Notes under the pieces: generated by a model
Told to the model about the DNA's origin: nothing
Database searches by the model: none
What the model saw: only the letters and a program-made list of their open reading frames with translations
Program-made: the position numbers and the translations under genes
Source: Ramlibacter sp. Leaf400
Lineage (GTDB): Bacteria > Pseudomonadota > Gammaproteobacteria > Burkholderiales > Burkholderiaceae_C
Direction of reading: 5' to 3'
DNA length: 64,000 nt
Assembly: GCF_001424545.1 (NCBI RefSeq)
Contig: NZ_LMQL01000008.1
Coordinates: 349,643-413,642 of the forward strand
In this document: one piece after another, positions 39,124 to 48,122 of the stretch
Position numbering within the stretch: position 1 is the stretch's first letter
Layout: every line of letters starts with the position of its first letter

Positions 39124-39882
39124 TCAGCGAAGGAAGGCGTCGTAGCCCGTCTTGCAGATGAGCGCGGTGACGACGAACAGGAACATCACCCGCACGAAGC
39201 CCGCGCCGTGGCGCAGCGCCAGCCGCGTGCCCAGGAGGCTGCCGACGATGTTGGCGACGGCCAGCGCCAGCGCGTAGTGCCACCACACGTGGCCCTTCCA
39301 GGCGAACAGGCTCAGCGCCGCGAGGTTGGTGGCGGTGTTCACCAGCTTGGCCGATGCCGACGCATGCAGGAAGTCGTAGCCCAGCCAGCGCACGAACAGG
39401 AACACCAGGAAGCTGCCGGTGCCCGGCCCGAAGAAGCCGTCGTAGAACCCCAGCACCAGGCCGATGGTGGCGGCCGCGATGGCCTCGGTGCGATGCGACA
39501 GCGTGGGCGCGTGGTGCTGCCCCAGGTTCTTCTTGGCCAGCGTGTAGGCCAGCACGGCGAGCAGCACCAGGGGCAGCAGCTTGCGAAGGAAGTCCGGCGA
39601 CACCACCGTCACCGCCCACGCGCCGACGAACGCGCCCACCAGCCCGCACACGGCGGCCGGGACCATCGCGTGCCAGTGCAGGTCGACGCGCCGGCTGAAT
39701 TGAAGCGCCGCGATCGCGGTGCCCCAGACGGAGGCGCTCTTGTTGATGCCGAACAGGGTCGCAGGATGCGTGTTCGGCAGGATGGCGAACAGCGCCGGCA
39801 CCAGGATCAGCCCGCCGCCACCCACGATGGCATCCACGAAACCGGCCAGCAGCGAGGCCAGTGCCATCCACAACAATTCCAT
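39124..39882 (-). CDS. TauE/SafE (TSUP) family permease
   Basis: A 252-residue membrane protein with about eight hydrophobic segments. The N-terminal AGFVDAIVGGGGLILVPALF and the mid-protein LGFYDGFFGPGTGSFLVFLFV are the paired motifs of the TSUP/DUF81 family, which exports or imports sulfite, sulfonates or related organic anions. The start at ATG 39882 (MELLWMALASLLAG) is preferred over an ATG 45 nt upstream, because the extra residues are charged and not family-like. GAGAAT lies 7 nt upstream and no ribosome site is seen. The substrate is unknown. Confidence 0.85.
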   Translation of the reverse strand: MELLWMALASLLAGFVDAIVGGGGLILVPALFAILPNTHPATLFGINKSASVWGTAIAALQFSRRVDLHWHAMVPAAVCGLVGAFVGAWAVTVVSPDFLRKLLPLVLLAVLAYTLAKKNLGQHHAPTLSHRTEAIAAATIGLVLGFYDGFFGPGTGSFLVFLFVRWLGYDFLHASASAKLVNTATNLAALSLFAWKGHVWWHYALALAVANIVGSLLGTRLALRHGAGFVRVMFLFVVTALICKTGYDAFLR

Positions 39883-40332
39883 TGCGCCGATTCTCGCATC
39901 GGCTCCCCGTGCGGCCCGCGCCTGCATGGGCTGGGTGGGCGATGCAAAACAAAAGGGCGCCGGGGTGAGCCGGCGCCCTTGAAAAATGCATCTTCGATGC
40001 CGCTGTTCGTTGTGCTGTTCTGTCTTGTCTCCTCGGCCCCTCGCCCTTCGCGGACGTTGTCCGCTGCGAGTGCGCGAACTCTAGCGGGCCGCACCGCTGT
40101 AGTGCATCGGGATTTTCCCGGCCCGGGCTTCGCAGGCGAGGCGTGGTCCTGCACGAGCGGAAAAAACGCGATGCTATAGTGCCTCGCGGCTCCTCAAGGG
40201 GCCGCACCCACAACGGATTCATGCAAGCAACTGGATCGGCTCCCACGGCCGCCGCGCAAATGACGGACTGCCGCAAGAGAGGGATGGCCAGTGCCGCCGC
40301 GCCCTCCCACTGAATCCTTTTCCATCAACGCC
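39883..40332. other. 450-nt divergent intergenic region
   Basis: No protein gene was found in this gap between the TSUP gene (minus) and the outer-membrane protein gene (plus). It holds a strong minus-strand terminator (39946-39980), an inverted repeat GCGGAC-GTT-GTCCGC (40050-40064), and a TATAGT at 40175-40180 that could be the -10 of the plus-strand gene. The terminator implies a short minus-strand RNA starting between about 40000 and 40200. Confidence 0.6.
39946..39980 (-). terminator. Strong Rho-independent terminator, possible small-RNA end
   Basis: On the minus strand an 11-bp perfect stem AAGGGCGCCGG/CCGGCGCCCTT around CTCACC is followed by TTGTTTT. It stands upstream of, not after, the nearest minus-strand protein gene, so it must end some other minus-strand transcript. 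Confidence 0.8.
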
Positions 40333-41136
40333 ATGCGGTCCTGCGGGGTCGCGATGCTCCTGCTCTCGGCACTCACGGCCGCCGCGCAACCCGCGGCACC
40401 GGAGCATCCGCTCTTGACTGGATCGCTGGGCCTGACCCACCGCAAACTCATCGAACGCGCGCCTTCCGGTGCACGCCTCCTGACGGAGCGTGGCCCCATG
40501 GTCCAGCTTCAGCTGCAAGCCGAGCGCCCGCTCGCCGAGGGTCGCGCGCTCGCCCTGCGGGGCCACTTCCTCGGCGGCGACTTGGACTACGACGGCCAGA
40601 CCCAGGCCGGGGTGCCCCTGACCACGCGCACGCGCCAGTCCGAAATCGGTGCCGACCTGATGCTGCGACCGCACGCGCCCGCGGCCTGGGGCGAGGCCTG
40701 GCTGACGCTGGGCCTGCTCGCCAACCGGCGCGCCATCCACAGCACGCCCATCGCGGGCGGGCTGGACGAGGTGTCGTCCGCGGCGCTGGTCGGCCTGCGC
40801 TGGCGCAGTCCGGCGTTCGCGCCCGTCATGCAGTGGAACGCCCGCGTCGAGGCCGAAGCGCGCGCCAGCGTGTGGCATCGGCTGGACGTGGACTTCCACG
40901 GCGTATTGGACAAGACGCACTTCGAAGGCGCGCGCAAGCGCATGCTCGCCCTGCGCGTGCTGGCCTCGCCCGCGCACTCGCCGTGGGAGTGGGGCCTGGA
41001 GTGGTCCGGTCTTCACCAGTCGATCAGCAAGTCGGTGGGCGTGTCGCGCGGCGGCGTGCCGCTGGCCAACACCACGGTGCGCCAGCCGGAGCTCACCACG
41101 CGCGACGTCACCGTGCGCGTCGGCCGCAGCTTCTAG
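40333..41136 (+). CDS. Putative outer-membrane beta-barrel protein
   Basis: A 267-residue protein. The start at ATG 40333 gives a signal peptide (MRSCGVAMLLLSALTAAAQ). The mature part is made of alternating beta-strand-like segments (LTGSLGLTHRKL, MVQLQLQAE, LALRGHFLGGDLDY, GADLMLRP, VRVGRSF), and the last residue is Phe, the usual C-terminal mark for BAM-inserted barrels. It could be a 12- to 14-stranded barrel. No family is recognised. An ATG-free upstream frame reaches 40291 but lacks a signal. Confidence 0.7.
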   Translation: MRSCGVAMLLLSALTAAAQPAAPEHPLLTGSLGLTHRKLIERAPSGARLLTERGPMVQLQLQAERPLAEGRALALRGHFLGGDLDYDGQTQAGVPLTTRTRQSEIGADLMLRPHAPAAWGEAWLTLGLLANRRAIHSTPIAGGLDEVSSAALVGLRWRSPAFAPVMQWNARVEAEARASVWHRLDVDFHGVLDKTHFEGARKRMLALRVLASPAHSPWEWGLEWSGLHQSISKSVGVSRGGVPLANTTVRQPELTTRDVTVRVGRSF

Positions 41137-42761
41137 GCGGCTTCGCGCAGCACCCAGTCGGCCGCCTTCTCGGCCATCATCAGCGTGGGCGAGTTGGTGT
41201 TCCCGCTGGTGATGGTGGGCATCGCGCCCGCGTCCACCACGCGCAGCCCCGCCACGCCGCGCACCCGCATCTGCGAGTCCAGCACCGCCATCGGATCGTC
41301 GTCACGTCCCATGCGCGTGGTGCCGACCGGGTGGAAGATGGTGGTGGCGATGTCGCCGGCCAGGCGCGCCAGCTCGTCGTCGCTCTGGTACTGCGTGCCG
41401 GGCCGCCATTCCTCGGGCTGGTACTTCGCCAGCGCGGGCTGGGCGCAGATGCGCCGCGTCAGGCGCAATGAATCGGCCGCCACCTGCCGGTCCTGCGGCG
41501 TGCTGAGGTAGTTCGGCGCGATCGCCGGCGCGTCCTCGAAGCGCGGGCTGCGGATGCGCACGAAGCCGCGGCTGGTCGGGTTCAGGTTGCACACGCTGGC
41601 GGTGAACGCGTTGAACGGATGCAGCGGCTCGCCGAAGGCGTCCAGGCTCAGCGGCTGAACGTGGTACTCCAGGTCCGGGTGCGGCTTGTCCGGCGAGCTG
41701 CGGGTGAAGGCCCCGAGCTGCGAGGGCGCCATGCTCATGGGGCCGCTGCGCATCAGCAGGTACTGCAGGCCGATGCGGGCCTTGCCGTGCCAGCTGTTGG
41801 CCAGCGTGTTGAGCGTGGTCACGCCCTGCACCTTGAACACGGCGCGGATCTGCAGGTGGTCCTGCAGGTTCTCGCCCACGCCGGGCAGGTCGTGCAGAAC
41901 CGGCACGCCGTGCTGCTGCAGCAGCGCGCCGGCGCCGATGCCGGACAACTGCAGCAGCTGCGGCGAGCCGATGCTGCCCGCGCACAGCAGCACCTGCGAC
42001 CGGGCCGTGGCCTGCACCAGCTCCTGGCCGGTCCAGACCTCCGCGCCTTCGCAGCGCAGCGCGCCGTCGTCGCCTCGCGCCAGGCGCAGCCGCTTGACGT
42101 GCGCGTTGGTCCACATCTCGAAGTTCGGTCGGCCGTAGCAGATCGGCCGCAGGAAGGCCTTGGCCGTGTTCCAGCGCCAGCCGTTCTTCTGGTTCACCTG
42201 GAAGTAGCCCACGCCTTCGTTGTCGCCGCGGTTGAAGTCCTCGCTGTGCGGGATGCCGGCCTCCTGCGCGGCCTGCGCGAAGGCGTCGAGCACGTCCCAG
42301 CGCAGGCGCTGGCGCTCCACCCGCCATTCGCCGCCCGCGCCGTGCGCGGCGTCGGCGCCCTTGTAGTAGTCCTCGTGCTTCGTGAAGTAGGGCAGGCAGT
42401 GTTCCCAGCGCCAGTTGGCATCGCCGGTGACCTGGGCCCAGTGGTCGTAGTCGCGCGCCTGGCCGCGCATGTAGATCATGCCGTTGATGCTGGAGCAGCC
42501 GCCCAGCGTCTTGCCGCGCGGGTAGCGCAGCTGCCGGCCGTTGAGGCCTTCGTCCGGTTCGGTCTTGTACAGCCAGTCGGTGCGCGGGTTGCCGATGCAG
42601 TACAGGTAGCCCACCGGGATGTGGATCCAGTGGTAGTCGTCCTTGTGGCCCGCCTCGATCAGCAGCACCCGCTTGGACGGATCGCGCGAGAGCCGGTTGG
42701 CCAGCAGGCAGCCGGCCGTGCCCGCGCCGATGATGATGTAGTCGAACGTGGTGTCGCTCAT
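41133..42761 (-). CDS. GMC-family FAD oxidoreductase, choline/alcohol dehydrogenase-like
   Basis: A 542-residue flavoprotein. It has the N-terminal FAD motif DYIIIGAGTAGCLLANRLS, the GMC signature 1 PRGKTLGGCSSINGMIYMRG and signature 2 LLCAGSIGSPQLLQLSGIG, and the C-terminal FHPVGTTRMG with the catalytic His and NTNSPTLMMAEKAAD. No signal peptide. Substrate specificity cannot be read; choline dehydrogenases and polyethylene-glycol/alcohol dehydrogenases share this layout. It follows mmsA on the minus strand across a 78-nt gap with a GC-rich palindrome. Confidence 0.9.
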   Translation of the reverse strand: MSDTTFDYIIIGAGTAGCLLANRLSRDPSKRVLLIEAGHKDDYHWIHIPVGYLYCIGNPRTDWLYKTEPDEGLNGRQLRYPRGKTLGGCSSINGMIYMRGQARDYDHWAQVTGDANWRWEHCLPYFTKHEDYYKGADAAHGAGGEWRVERQRLRWDVLDAFAQAAQEAGIPHSEDFNRGDNEGVGYFQVNQKNGWRWNTAKAFLRPICYGRPNFEMWTNAHVKRLRLARGDDGALRCEGAEVWTGQELVQATARSQVLLCAGSIGSPQLLQLSGIGAGALLQQHGVPVLHDLPGVGENLQDHLQIRAVFKVQGVTTLNTLANSWHGKARIGLQYLLMRSGPMSMAPSQLGAFTRSSPDKPHPDLEYHVQPLSLDAFGEPLHPFNAFTASVCNLNPTSRGFVRIRSPRFEDAPAIAPNYLSTPQDRQVAADSLRLTRRICAQPALAKYQPEEWRPGTQYQSDDELARLAGDIATTIFHPVGTTRMGRDDDPMAVLDSQMRVRGVAGLRVVDAGAMPTITSGNTNSPTLMMAEKAADWVLREAA

Positions 42762-42796
42762 TCTTCTCGTGTCTCCTCGCGGGACGCCGGGAGCGC

Positions 42797-42829
42797 CCCC
42801 ACCCCGGCCCTCCCCCGCAGGGGAGGGAG
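42797..42829. repeat. GC-rich palindromic repeat between mmsA and the GMC gene
   Basis: The CCCCACCCCGG run is followed by stem CCCTCCCC (42808-42815), loop CGCA, and stem GGGGAGGG (42820-42827). This form is common as a dispersed intergenic repeat in Burkholderiales. No T-run follows on either strand. Confidence 0.6.
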
Positions 42830-42839
42830 TGAACAGCCG

Positions 42840-44381
42840 CTATTTCGCCGTCGGCATCACGAACTCGGCGCCCTTGCCGATGCTCTCGGGCCAGCGCTGC
42901 ATGATGGACTTCTGCTTGGTGTAGAAGCGCACGCCTTCCTCGCCGTAGGCGTGCATGTCGCCGAACAGGCTCTTCTTCCAGCCGCCGAAGCCGTGCCAGG
43001 CCATCGGCACCGGGATCGGCACGTTGACGCCCACCATGCCCACCTGCACGCGGCGCGAGAACTCGCGCGCGGTGTTGCCGTCGCGCGTGAAGAGCGACAC
43101 GCCGTTGCCGTACTCGTGCGAGTTGATCAGCTCCACGGCGCCGGCCAGGTCTTTCACGCGAACGCAACCGAGCACCGGCCCGAAGATCTCTTCCTTGTAG
43201 ATCTTCATGTCCGGCGTGACGTTGTCGAACAGCGAGCCGCCGATCCAGAAGCCGTTGTCGCAGCCGGCACCGGCCTTGGCCGCCTGGAACGAGCGGCCGT
43301 CCACGACCAGCTTGGCGCCCTCGTCCACGCCGTGGCCGATGTAGCCGGCGATGCGCTCGTGCGCCACCTTGCTGACGATGGGGCCCATCTCGGCGTCCAG
43401 CTCGGTGCCGTTCTTGATCTTCAGCTGCTGCGTGCGCTCGGCCAGCATCGGCAGGATCTTGTCGGCCGCCTCACCCACCAGCACGCCCAGCGAGATCGCC
43501 ATGCAGCGCTCGCCCGCGGAGCCGAAGGCGGAGCCGATGAGGGCGTCCACCGCCTGGTCGAGGTCGGCGTCGGGCATCACCACCATGTGGTTCTTGGCGC
43601 CGCCCAGCGCCTGCACCCGCTTGCCGTGGCGCGCGCCGGTCTCGTAGATCTTCTGCGCGATGGCGGTGGAGCCGACGAAGGAGATCGCCTTCACGTCGGG
43701 GTGCTCCAGCAGCGCATCGACCGCGTCCTTGTCGCCCTGCACCACGTTGAACACGCCATCGGGCAGGCCCGCTTCCTTCAGCAGGCGGGCCATCATGATC
43801 GAGGCCGTCGGGTCCAGCGGGCTGGGCTTGAGCACGAAGCAGTTGCCCGCGGCGATGGCCACCGGGTACATCCACATCGGCACCATCACCGGGAAGTTGA
43901 ACGGGGTGATGCCCGCCACCACGCCCAGCGGCTGGCGCATCGTCCAGTTGTCGATGCCGGTGGACACCTGGTCGGTGTACTGGCCCTTGAGCAGCTGCGG
44001 GATGCCGCAGGCGAACTCCACGATGTCGATGCCGCGGGTGACCTCGCCCTGCGCATCGGTGAACACCTTGCCGTGTTCGACGGTGATGGCGCGCGCCAGT
44101 TCGTCGCGGTGCTTGTTGAGCAGCTCCAGGAACTTGAACATCACGCGCGCGCGGCGGATTGGCGGCATGTCGGCCCAGGCCGGGAAGGCCTTCTGGGCGC
44201 TGGCCACGGCCTTGTCCACTTCGGCGCTGCTGGCCAGCGCCACCTTGCCGGTGACCTGGCCCAGGGCGGGGTTGAAGACGTCGGCGCTGCGGCCGCTCTG
44301 GCCGGGCACGACGCGTCCGTCGATCCAGTGGTCGATGGAGGTGACGGCGCCGGCGGTGCGGGTGGAATCGGGTGCGTTCAT
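42840..44381 (-). CDS. mmsA: CoA-acylating methylmalonate-semialdehyde dehydrogenase
   Basis: A 513-residue aldehyde dehydrogenase. The residues around the catalytic Cys are [11 protein letters not shown], typical of MmsA, and [16 protein letters not shown] is the MmsA-type cofactor region. [11 protein letters not shown] near the end is also characteristic. It oxidises methylmalonate or malonate semialdehyde to propionyl- or acetyl-CoA in valine/inositol/beta-alanine catabolism. The start at 44381 ([11 protein letters not shown]) is chosen over an upstream ATG at 44486, whose extra residues are not family-like. Confidence 0.94.
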   Translation of the reverse strand: MNAPDSTRTAGAVTSIDHWIDGRVVPGQSGRSADVFNPALGQVTGKVALASSAEVDKAVASAQKAFPAWADMPPIRRARVMFKFLELLNKHRDELARAITVEHGKVFTDAQGEVTRGIDIVEFACGIPQLLKGQYTDQVSTGIDNWTMRQPLGVVAGITPFNFPVMVPMWMYPVAIAAGNCFVLKPSPLDPTASIMMARLLKEAGLPDGVFNVVQGDKDAVDALLEHPDVKAISFVGSTAIAQKIYETGARHGKRVQALGGAKNHMVVMPDADLDQAVDALIGSAFGSAGERCMAISLGVLVGEAADKILPMLAERTQQLKIKNGTELDAEMGPIVSKVAHERIAGYIGHGVDEGAKLVVDGRSFQAAKAGAGCDNGFWIGGSLFDNVTPDMKIYKEEIFGPVLGCVRVKDLAGAVELINSHEYGNGVSLFTRDGNTAREFSRRVQVGMVGVNVPIPVPMAWHGFGGWKKSLFGDMHAYGEEGVRFYTKQKSIMQRWPESIGKGAEFVMPTAK

Positions 44382-44505
44382 GGTCGTCTCGGACGGAGGT
44401 CTCGGACCTGCCAGTCTACGGCGGGCCACCACCCCCGCCAATCGGCCGCTGCGCCTACGGCCCGGCCAGGGGACTGCCGCTAGCATTGCAAGTCCTTACA
44501 GGATC

Positions 44506-45624
44506 ATGCAGGAAGCCACCACGCCCCGCCTGGAAACCTCCGCCGACGGTGGGGCGCACGCCAGGGTGCTGGGCCAGTGGACGGCGGCGCAGTTCGCGCG
44601 CCGCGGCCGGCTCGACGAGTTGCGCAAGGCTCTTTCCGGCTTCGACGCCGCGGCCGCCTGGGACCTGCGCGGAGCCGAACAGCTCGATCACGTCGGCGCC
44701 CAGCTGCTCTGGGACCACTGGGGCCGCCGCCGCCCGCAGCGGCTGGCGCTGCTGCCCGCGCAGGGCGCGGTGCTGGAACGCGTCGAGCGGTTCACCACCG
44801 AGCCGCCACTGCGCCGGCACCGCGGCTGGCGCGGGCGCTACCTCGCGCTGGGCGAGTCGGTGCTGCACAAGGCCCACCAGCTGCGCGAGTTCGTCCGCCT
44901 GGTCGGCCAGCTGGCGCTCAACGTGCTGCGCCTGGCGCGCGCGCCGCAGGAAGGCCCCTGGCGCGACTTCTCCGGCCACCTGTACCACATCGGCGCGACC
45001 GCGCTGCCGATCACGGCGCTGGTCGGCTTCCTCATCGGCGTGGTGCTGGCCTACCTCACGGCCAAGCAGCTGCGCCAGTTCGGTGCCGATGCGTACATCG
45101 TGAACATCCTGGGCGTCGCGCTCATCCGTGAGCTGGGGCCGATGCTGGCGGCCATCCTGGTGGCCGGGCGCTCCGGCTCCTCGATCACCGCGCAGATCGG
45201 CGTGATGCGGGTCACCGATGAGCTCGACGCGATGAGCGTGATGGGCATCTCGCACAGCTTCCGCCTGGTGCTGCCGCGGGCCATGGCCCTGGCCATCGCC
45301 ATGCCGCTGGTGAGCGTCTGGACGACGTTCTCGGCGCTGGCGGGCGGCATGCTGGCCGCCGACATCTCGCTGGGCATCACGCCCACCTACTTCCTGGGCG
45401 CGCTTCCCGAGGCGGTGCAGGTGGGCAACCTGGTGCTGGCCACCGCCAAGTCGGTGGTGTTCGGCCTGCTGATCGCGCTGATCGGCTGCCACTACGGCCT
45501 GCAGGTCGAGCCCAACACCCAGAGCCTGGGCCAGGGCACGACGGCCTCGGTGGTCACCTCGATCACGGTGGTGATCCTGGTCGATGCGCTGTTCGCCATC
45601 GCCTTCCAGGAGGTCGGGTTCTGA
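44506..45624 (+). CDS. mlaE: MlaE-type lipid ABC permease with fused N-terminal STAS-like domain
   Basis: A 372-residue protein. Residues 1-105 look like a STAS domain (ARVLGQWTAAQ; AAAWDLRGAEQLDHVGAQLLWDHW), which in E. coli is the separate protein MlaB. Residues about 125-372 are the MlaE permease (YHIGATALPITALVGFLIGVVLAYL, ELGPMLAAILVAGRSGSSITAQIG, DELDAMSVMGI). It is the first gene of an operon with MlaF-, MlaD- and PqiC-like genes, and its stop overlaps the ATPase start (TGATG). It moves phospholipid-like molecules across the inner membrane. Confidence 0.9.
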   Translation: MQEATTPRLETSADGGAHARVLGQWTAAQFARRGRLDELRKALSGFDAAAAWDLRGAEQLDHVGAQLLWDHWGRRRPQRLALLPAQGAVLERVERFTTEPPLRRHRGWRGRYLALGESVLHKAHQLREFVRLVGQLALNVLRLARAPQEGPWRDFSGHLYHIGATALPITALVGFLIGVVLAYLTAKQLRQFGADAYIVNILGVALIRELGPMLAAILVAGRSGSSITAQIGVMRVTDELDAMSVMGISHSFRLVLPRAMALAIAMPLVSVWTTFSALAGGMLAADISLGITPTYFLGALPEAVQVGNLVLATAKSVVFGLLIALIGCHYGLQVEPNTQSLGQGTTASVVTSITVVILVDALFAIAFQEVGF

Positions 45625-46451
45625 TGCCGGCGCCCACGTCCGGACCGCGGCCGGTGGACGACGGCGAGGCCATGGTGGAGATCCGCGGGCTGCGCACCCA
45701 GTTCGAGCTGCCCGGGCGCAGCTTCGTCGTGCACGAGGACCTGGACTTCGTCGTGCGGCGCGGCGAGGTCGTGTCGCTGGTGGGCGGCTCGGGCACCGGC
45801 AAGACCGTGCTGCTGCGGCAGATCCTGGGCCTGGAGCAGCCCGCCGCCGGCGAGATCCGCGTGCTCGGCCGGCCGCTGGAGCAGCAGCTGGGCCGCCGCG
45901 GCGCGTCCAGCCGCGTGGGCATGCTGTTCCAGCACGGCGCGCTGTTCTCCGCGTTCACCTTGCTGGAGAACATCGCCTTTCCCCTGCGCGAGCTGCGCAC
46001 CCTGCCCCGCCCGCTGGTGCACCAGGCCGCGATGGTCAAGCTGCAGATGGTCGGCCTCAAGCCGGAGGACGCGACCAAGATGCCGGCCGACCTGTCGGGC
46101 GGCATGATCAAGCGGGTGGCGCTGGCGCGGGCGCTGATCATGGACCCGCCGCTGCTGCTGCTGGACGAGCCCACCGCGGGCCTGGACCCGGACAGCTCCG
46201 ACGGCTTCGTGACGCTGCTGCGCGCGCTGCACCGCGAGCTGGCGCTCACCGTGATCATGGTGACGCACGACCTGGATACCCTGTTCGAGCTGTCCACCCG
46301 CATCGCCGTGCTGGCCGACCGCAAGGTCATCGTGACCGGACCGCCCAAGGAGGTGATCGCGTTCCAGCACCCCTTTGTGCATGATTTCTTCCTTGGCCAA
46401 CGCGGCCAGCGCGCGATGGAACTGCTGCGCGAGTACCCCTTCGCCGTCTAG
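45624..46451 (+). CDS. mlaF: MlaF-type lipid ABC ATPase
   Basis: A 275-residue ATPase with Walker A GGSGTGKT (near residue 53), signature LSGGMIKRVALARAL, Walker B LLLLDEPTAGLDP and switch His in VTHDLDTLF. LSGGM with MIKR is usual for MlaF. The start overlaps the permease stop by one base. Confidence 0.93.
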   Translation: MPAPTSGPRPVDDGEAMVEIRGLRTQFELPGRSFVVHEDLDFVVRRGEVVSLVGGSGTGKTVLLRQILGLEQPAAGEIRVLGRPLEQQLGRRGASSRVGMLFQHGALFSAFTLLENIAFPLRELRTLPRPLVHQAAMVKLQMVGLKPEDATKMPADLSGGMIKRVALARALIMDPPLLLLDEPTAGLDPDSSDGFVTLLRALHRELALTVIMVTHDLDTLFELSTRIAVLADRKVIVTGPPKEVIAFQHPFVHDFFLGQRGQRAMELLREYPFAV

Positions 46452-46463
46452 GAGCACCACCCC

Positions 46464-47441
46464 ATGGAAAACAAAGCCCACGCCCTGGCCGCCGGCCTGT
46501 TCGTGCTGGCGCTGGCCGTCCTGCTGCTGCTGCTGGGCGCCTGGCTCACGCGCGAGTCGGGCAGTCTCCACGCCTACGAGATCTCGACCCGCGAATCGGT
46601 CACCGGCCTGCAGGAGCAGGCGCCGGTGCGCTACCGGGGGGTCGACGTGGGCAAGGTCACGGCGATCGGCTTCGATCCCAAGGCGCAGGGCAACGTGCTG
46701 GTGCGGCTGGACATCGAGCAGGGCACGCCCATCACGCGCGACACCTTCGCCACGCTCTCGTTCCAGGGCGTGACCGGCCTGGCCTTCGTGCAGCTGGACG
46801 ACAGCGGCCAGCAGGCCGCGAAGCTGGAGCCCAACGACGAGGTGCCGCCTCGCATCCCGCTGCGGCCGGGGCTGCTGTCCAAGCTGGCCACGCGCGGCGA
46901 GGCCATCCTCGACCAGGTCGAGCAGATCACCTCGCGGGTCAACCAGATGGTGTCCGAGACCAACGAGAAGAAGGTGGCCGGCACGCTGGACAACGTGTCC
47001 AGGGCCGCGGCCAGCCTCACCACCCTGAGCGACAACCTCAACGCCACGGTCACGGCGCAGTTCGGCCCGCAGCGGGTCGACATCCCGCAGCTGGTGCGCC
47101 GCGCCGACGACGCGCTCGCCTCGGTGCGCGAGACCTCCGAGCAGACCCGCTCCACCATCGCCGAGATCGGCCGCACGGCGAACCGCCTCAATGCCAAGGA
47201 CGGGCCGATGGACCGGCTGGCCGAAGGCACGGAAGCGCTGTCCCGGGCCGCCGACTCCTTCAACTCGGCCACGCTGCCGCGCCTGAACAAGGTCAGCGAG
47301 GACACCTCGCGCGCGGTGCGCCAGCTCAGCCGCACGGTCAACGCCATCAACGACAACCCGCAGTCGCTGATCTTCGGCACCGGCCGCATCGACCCGGGGC
47401 CGGGCGAGCAGGGCTTCACGGCGCCGGGGGGCGCGCAATGA
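46464..47441 (+). CDS. mlaD: MlaD-like MCE-domain protein
   Basis: A 325-residue protein with one N-terminal transmembrane helix (residues about 8-30), an MCE domain (about 38-118, including GLQEQAPVRYRGVDVGKV and TFQGVTGLAFVQLDD-like segments), and a long helical coiled-coil region to residue 300. It is longer than E. coli MlaD (about 180 residues), so it may reach further across the periplasm. It should sit on the periplasmic side of the permease and bind lipid. Its end overlaps the lipoprotein gene. Confidence 0.9.
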   Translation: MENKAHALAAGLFVLALAVLLLLLGAWLTRESGSLHAYEISTRESVTGLQEQAPVRYRGVDVGKVTAIGFDPKAQGNVLVRLDIEQGTPITRDTFATLSFQGVTGLAFVQLDDSGQQAAKLEPNDEVPPRIPLRPGLLSKLATRGEAILDQVEQITSRVNQMVSETNEKKVAGTLDNVSRAAASLTTLSDNLNATVTAQFGPQRVDIPQLVRRADDALASVRETSEQTRSTIAEIGRTANRLNAKDGPMDRLAEGTEALSRAADSFNSATLPRLNKVSEDTSRAVRQLSRTVNAINDNPQSLIFGTGRIDPGPGEQGFTAPGGAQ

Positions 47442-48085
47442 GCCGGGTCCTGCGCCTGGCGCTCGCGGCGGTGTCGCTGGCGCTGCTGGCCGGCTGCGCC
47501 GCGGTGGTCGACCGGCCGGTGCGGCCCTCCCTGTTCGACATGGGGCCGCTGCCGCCCCTCTCGCCGCCGATCGACCGGCCGGGCCCGCGCCTGGCGCTGG
47601 TGCTGCCGGAGATCGAGGCTTCGGGTGCGCTGGAAGGCTCCGCCGTGCTCTACCGGCTGGGCTATGCCGACGACCACCAGCTGCGCGCCTATGCGCAGTC
47701 GCGCTGGAGCGCGCCGCCGCCGCAGCTGGTGCGCCAGCGCCTGCGCCAGCAGCTCGGGCGCGAGCGGCCGGTGCTGAACCTGGACGAGAGCGCCACGCTG
47801 GCGCGCGAGAGCGGGCAGCCGCTGTACCTGCTGCGCATGGAGCTGGAGGAGTTCGCCCACGTGTTCGACTCGCCGGCCGCCAGCCGCGGCGTGATCCGCC
47901 TGCGCGCGACGCTGTTCGCCAGCACGCCCGCCGGCGAACGCCTGCTGGGCCAGCGCAGCATCGCGGTGCAGGGCGTCGCGCCCTCGCAGGACGCCTCCGG
48001 TGGCGTGCGTGCGCTGACCGAGGCCACGGATGCCGCGGCCGCGGACATCAGCCAGTGGCTGGTGCAGACGCGGGCGACGCCGTGA
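47438..48085 (+). CDS. ABC-transporter auxiliary lipoprotein, PqiC-like
   Basis: A 215-residue lipoprotein with lipobox LAGC (Cys20) and the fold of the ABC_trans_aux family (RLALVLPEIEASGALEGSAVLYRLGYADDHQLRAYAQSRW). In E. coli the relative PqiC links the MCE machine to the outer membrane. Here it closes the Mla-like operon, and no MlaC-type soluble carrier is present. Confidence 0.85.
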   Translation: MSRVLRLALAAVSLALLAGCAAVVDRPVRPSLFDMGPLPPLSPPIDRPGPRLALVLPEIEASGALEGSAVLYRLGYADDHQLRAYAQSRWSAPPPQLVRQRLRQQLGRERPVLNLDESATLARESGQPLYLLRMELEEFAHVFDSPAASRGVIRLRATLFASTPAGERLLGQRSIAVQGVAPSQDASGGVRALTEATDAAAADISQWLVQTRATP

Positions 48086-48122
48086 GCCCCGCGTGCGTGG
48101 TGCGTGGTAGGGGCGCTTCACG

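Noticed and set aside
39807..40154. Minus-strand open frame across the TSUP upstream region (115 codons)
   Set aside because: It has no ribosome site, spans the strong terminator hairpin, and its composition (Arg/Pro/Gly) is that of a chance frame in GC-rich DNA.
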